Position numbers and translations under genes: made by a program. The notes beneath the pieces are model-generated. The model saw nothing but the letters and a program-made list of their open reading frames with translations. It was not told where the DNA came from and ran no database searches. From Rhodobacter sp. (lineage in GTDB: Bacteria; Pseudomonadota; Alphaproteobacteria; Rhodobacterales; Rhodobacteraceae): a stretch of 14,686 bases of DNA. Shown piece by piece: positions 12,507 to 14,686 of the stretch (the stretch's first letter is position 1; the number at the start of each line of letters is the position of its first letter). The stretch spans positions 1 to 14,686 of the forward strand of contig PNNE01000378.1 in the NCBI GenBank assembly GCA_013824055.1. Direction: 5' to 3'.

Positions 12507-14038
12507 CCCCCGGAAAGGCTGAGGCGGAGGTTGTCCTCCGCCTTGACGGCATCACCAAGCGCTTCGGGGCGCTGACGGCCAACGACGCGGTGTCCCTGAC
12601 CCTGCGGCGCGGCGAGGTCGTGGCCCTGCTTGGCGAGAACGGGGCAGGCAAGACCACGCTGATGAACATCCTCTTCGGTCACTATGTGGCGGATGCGGGG
12701 GTCGTCGAGGTCTTCGGCCAGCCCCTGCCGCCCGGCAACCCTCGTGCCGCCCTGGCCGCAGGGGTCGGGATGGTCCACCAGCACTTTACCCTGGCGGGCA
12801 ACCTGACGGTGCTGGACAACATTCGGCTCGGGACCGAGAGCCTCTGGTCACGCTCGCACGGCGGCGCGCGGGACAAGGTCGAACGGCTGTCGCGCGACTT
12901 TGGCCTTGCGGTGCATCCCGATGCCAAGGTCGGCCGCCTCTCGGTGGGCGAACGGCAGCGGGTCGAGATCCTGAAGGCGCTTTACCGCGACGCGCGAGTG
13001 CTGATCCTGGACGAGCCGACGGCAGTGCTGACGCCGCAGGAATCCGAGGCGCTGTTCGCCACCCTGCGGAAGGCCACCGCGCTGGGGCTGTCGGTGATCT
13101 TCATCAGCCACAAGCTGCACGAGGTGATGGCCATTGCCGACCGCTGCGTGGTGCTGCGGCATGGCCGTGTGGTGGGCGAGGTGGACACCCACAGCACCGA
13201 CAAGGGCGCGCTGGCGGCGCTGATGGTCGGGGCGGAGCTTTCGCTGCCGCGGGCCAAGGTGCGGGCTCCGGGCGCCGTGCTGATGAAGCTGGACGCGGTG
13301 GCCACGCCCGACCGGGGCGCGGTGCCGGGTCTGAAATCGGTCACGCTGGAGCTGCGGGCGGGGCAGATCACCGGGCTTGCCGGGGTCTCGGGCAACGGGC
13401 AGGCGGCACTGGCCGAGATTGTCGGCGGTCTGGCCTTGCCGGTCGCGGGACAGGTCATCCTGAAGGACAGGCCCGTCGCGCGCTGGTCGCCGGGCGAGGC
13501 GCTGGCGCGGGGCGTCGCACGCATCCCCGAGGACCGGCACCACCAGGGCAGCATCGCCGATTTCAGCCTGACCGAGAACGCGGTGCTGGAGGGCTATCGC
13601 ACGCGGTTCTCGCGCCGGGGCTGGATGAACTGGCGCGCCGCGCGGGGCTTTGCCGAAGGCATCATCCGGGGCTACGACGTCCGCTGTCCGGGACCTGACA
13701 CCCGCATCCGGCTGCTGTCGGGGGGCAACATGCAAAAGCTGATCCTGGGGCGCGCGATGGCATCGAACCCCGAGATCATCCTGGCGAACCAGCCGGTGCG
13801 GGGGCTGGACGTCGGCGCGATCGCCTATGTGCAAGGCCAGCTGATCGCCGCGCGCGACCGGGGGGCGGCGGTGGTGCTGATCTCGGAAGACCTGGACGAA
13901 ATCATGGGCTTGTCGGACGTCATTCATGTGATGTCTCAAGGCCGCCTCTCGCCGGGCTTTGCGCGCGGGACGATGACAGCGGCGGAATTGGGCCTGTGGA
14001 TGGCGGGCCAGAAGTTCGAGGGTGCGGATGCGGCTTGA
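12503..14038 (+). CDS. Double-domain ABC transporter ATP-binding protein (nucleoside/BMP-type importer)
   Basis: This 511-residue protein has two ABC domains in one chain, as in YufO and RbsA-type ATPases. The first is complete: Walker A GENGAGKTT (44-52), Q-loop Gln93 in VHQHFTL, signature LSVGE (146-150), Walker B VLILDEP (166-172) and switch His203. The second is degenerate: its Walker A reads GVSGNGQAA (294-302) without the GKT, and Walker B reads IILANQP (425-431) with Asn-Gln in place of Asp-Glu, while LSGGN (404-408) is kept. This asymmetry is normal for BMP-type importers, so the first site should hydrolyse ATP. Translation starts at GTG 12503 within the preceding stop (GTGA) and has a weak ribosome site, implying coupling. 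No other in-frame start precedes the conserved region. A hairpin lies in its first codons. Confidence 0.93.
   Translation: MTPGKAEAEVVLRLDGITKRFGALTANDAVSLTLRRGEVVALLGENGAGKTTLMNILFGHYVADAGVVEVFGQPLPPGNPRAALAAGVGMVHQHFTLAGNLTVLDNIRLGTESLWSRSHGGARDKVERLSRDFGLAVHPDAKVGRLSVGERQRVEILKALYRDARVLILDEPTAVLTPQESEALFATLRKATALGLSVIFISHKLHEVMAIADRCVVLRHGRVVGEVDTHSTDKGALAALMVGAELSLPRAKVRAPGAVLMKLDAVATPDRGAVPGLKSVTLELRAGQITGLAGVSGNGQAALAEIVGGLALPVAGQVILKDRPVARWSPGEALARGVARIPEDRHHQGSIADFSLTENAVLEGYRTRFSRRGWMNWRAARGFAEGIIRGYDVRCPGPDTRIRLLSGGNMQKLILGRAMASNPEIILANQPVRGLDVGAIAYVQGQLIAARDRGAAVVLISEDLDEIMGLSDVIHVMSQGRLSPGFARGTMTAAELGLWMAGQKFEGADAA
12522..12543 (+). repeat. Hairpin at the binding-protein/ATPase junction
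   Basis: AGGCGGAGG and CCTCCGCCT form a perfect 9-bp stem with a TTGT loop, 16 bases after the binding-protein stop and inside the first codons of the ATPase gene (residues 7-14, before the conserved domain). It has no U-tract. It may protect the binding-protein message or throttle read-through and translation of the ATPase. Confidence 0.6.
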
Positions 14039-14686
14039 ACCCATTGCCAACCCCTCTCCCGTCCGCCGGCTGGGCCTGCCCGCGCTGGCGCTGGTCGCAA
14101 CTTTGGCCGTGGCGATGCTGCTGGCGCTGGTGGCCGGGGCGAACCCTTTCGCGGTGCTGGGCCAGATCGCCACGGGCGCTCTGGGGTCAAAGCTCGCGCT
14201 GCTGGAGACGCTGAACCGTGCGACACCCTTGATCTTCACCGGGCTGGCCGTGGCCGTCGCCTTCCGGGCCAAGCTGTGGAACATCGGCGCCGAAGCGCAG
14301 CTTTATGCGGGGGCGATCATGGCCGTCGTCATGGGGACCGGGGCTTTGGGAAGCCCGCTGGTCCTGCCCGTCTCGGCGCTGGCGGCAATGCTGGCGGGGG
14401 CGCTGCTGCTGCTGGGGCCGGTGCTGCTGAAGACCCGGCTGGGGGTGGACGAGGTTGTGACCACGCTGCTGCTGAACTTCATCATGCTGCTGTTCGTCAG
14501 CTACCTGCTGGAAGGACCGATGAAGGACCCCTTGGGCATGGGCTGGCCGAAGTCCACGCCGCTGATCCCCGAGGCCCGCCTGCCCCGCATCGTCGAGGGG
14601 TTGCGGCTGCACTGGGGCTTTGCGCTGGCGATCCTGGCGGCGGTGGCGATCTGGGTGATCCAGACCCGCACGACGCTGGGCTTCGA
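14028..14686 (+). CDS. ABC transporter permease (BMP/nucleoside type, YufP-like), N-terminal part
   Basis: This gene encodes the first permease of the importer; 219 residues are visible and the gene runs past the window end. The ATG at 14028 lies inside the end of the ATPase gene (11-base overlap) and has GAGGG with 5-base spacing, so the two are translationally coupled. After a short cytoplasmic tail come hydrophobic segments starting at about residue 18. The family motif LWNIGAEAQLYAG, the cytoplasmic stretch VDEVVTTLLLNF and the loop GPMKDPLG all match YufP/BPD_transp_2 permeases of nucleoside importers. A second permease gene is expected downstream, beyond the window. Confidence 0.92.
   Translation, partial: MRLEPIANPSPVRRLGLPALALVATLAVAMLLALVAGANPFAVLGQIATGALGSKLALLETLNRATPLIFTGLAVAVAFRAKLWNIGAEAQLYAGAIMAVVMGTGALGSPLVLPVSALAAMLAGALLLLGPVLLKTRLGVDEVVTTLLLNFIMLLFVSYLLEGPMKDPLGMGWPKSTPLIPEARLPRIVEGLRLHWGFALAILAAVAIWVIQTRTTLGF

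Noticed and set aside
12503..14038. Degenerate second ATPase domain as a sign of gene decay
   Set aside because: Loss of Walker A and B residues in the second domain is usual in BMP-type double-domain ATPases, and the frame is intact.
1..14686. CRISPR arrays, tRNA or rRNA genes, insertion sequences
   Set aside because: No regularly spaced repeats, cloverleaf-like segments, transposase motifs or target-site duplications were seen on reading both strands.

Overview
The window is GC-rich, compactly coded bacterial DNA with strong Shine-Dalgarno sites and ATGA/GTGA gene overlaps. It encodes CUT1 and BMP-type ABC importers, a Tat-exported binding protein and high-GC codon usage. This fits an alphaproteobacterium, most likely Rhodobacteraceae. 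That placement is inference from protein style and not from a marker gene. I saw no rRNA, tRNA, CRISPR array, transposase or phage gene.

Region 1 (1-8183, minus strand) is one apparent eight-gene operon read leftward. Its order is a Gfo/Idh/MocA dehydrogenase, a class I CoA-transferase, an enoyl-CoA hydratase, an NAD(P) aldehyde dehydrogenase, a glucose/mannose-type (GtsA-like) sugar-binding protein, two CUT1 permeases and the start of a MalK-like ATPase cut by the window edge. Most junctions overlap or lie within a few bases. Exceptions are a 34-bp gap before the binding-protein gene and a 108-bp gap with three hairpins after it.

Region 2 (8184-9092) holds a 138-bp divergent control region and, on the plus strand, an HpaI-type pyruvate aldolase. 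The leftward promoter (TTGACG-N18-TATAAA) carries two LacI-style operators whose centres are 21 bp apart. An identical 14-bp copy of one operator lies inside the aldehyde dehydrogenase gene, about 3.5 kb downstream. The genes look like a substrate-induced catabolic unit: import of a sugar-like compound, oxidation, retro-aldol cleavage, aldehyde oxidation, CoA activation and enoyl-CoA hydration. I do not recognise this set as a described pathway.

Region 3 (9163-11154, minus strand) encodes a 663-residue protein joining a class V PLP-dependent domain (kynureninase/aminotransferase-like) to a metal-dependent cyclase/kynurenine-formamidase-like domain. A near-perfect hairpin separates it from the convergent aldolase gene.

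Region 4 (11155-14686) begins with a 338-bp divergent intergenic region holding several palindromes. A plus-strand operon follows: a Tat-exported BMP/PnrA-family binding protein, a double-domain ABC ATPase and the start of its permease. This is a nucleoside-type importer in family terms. Its placement back-to-back with the fusion enzyme suggests that the importer supplies that enzyme's substrate.
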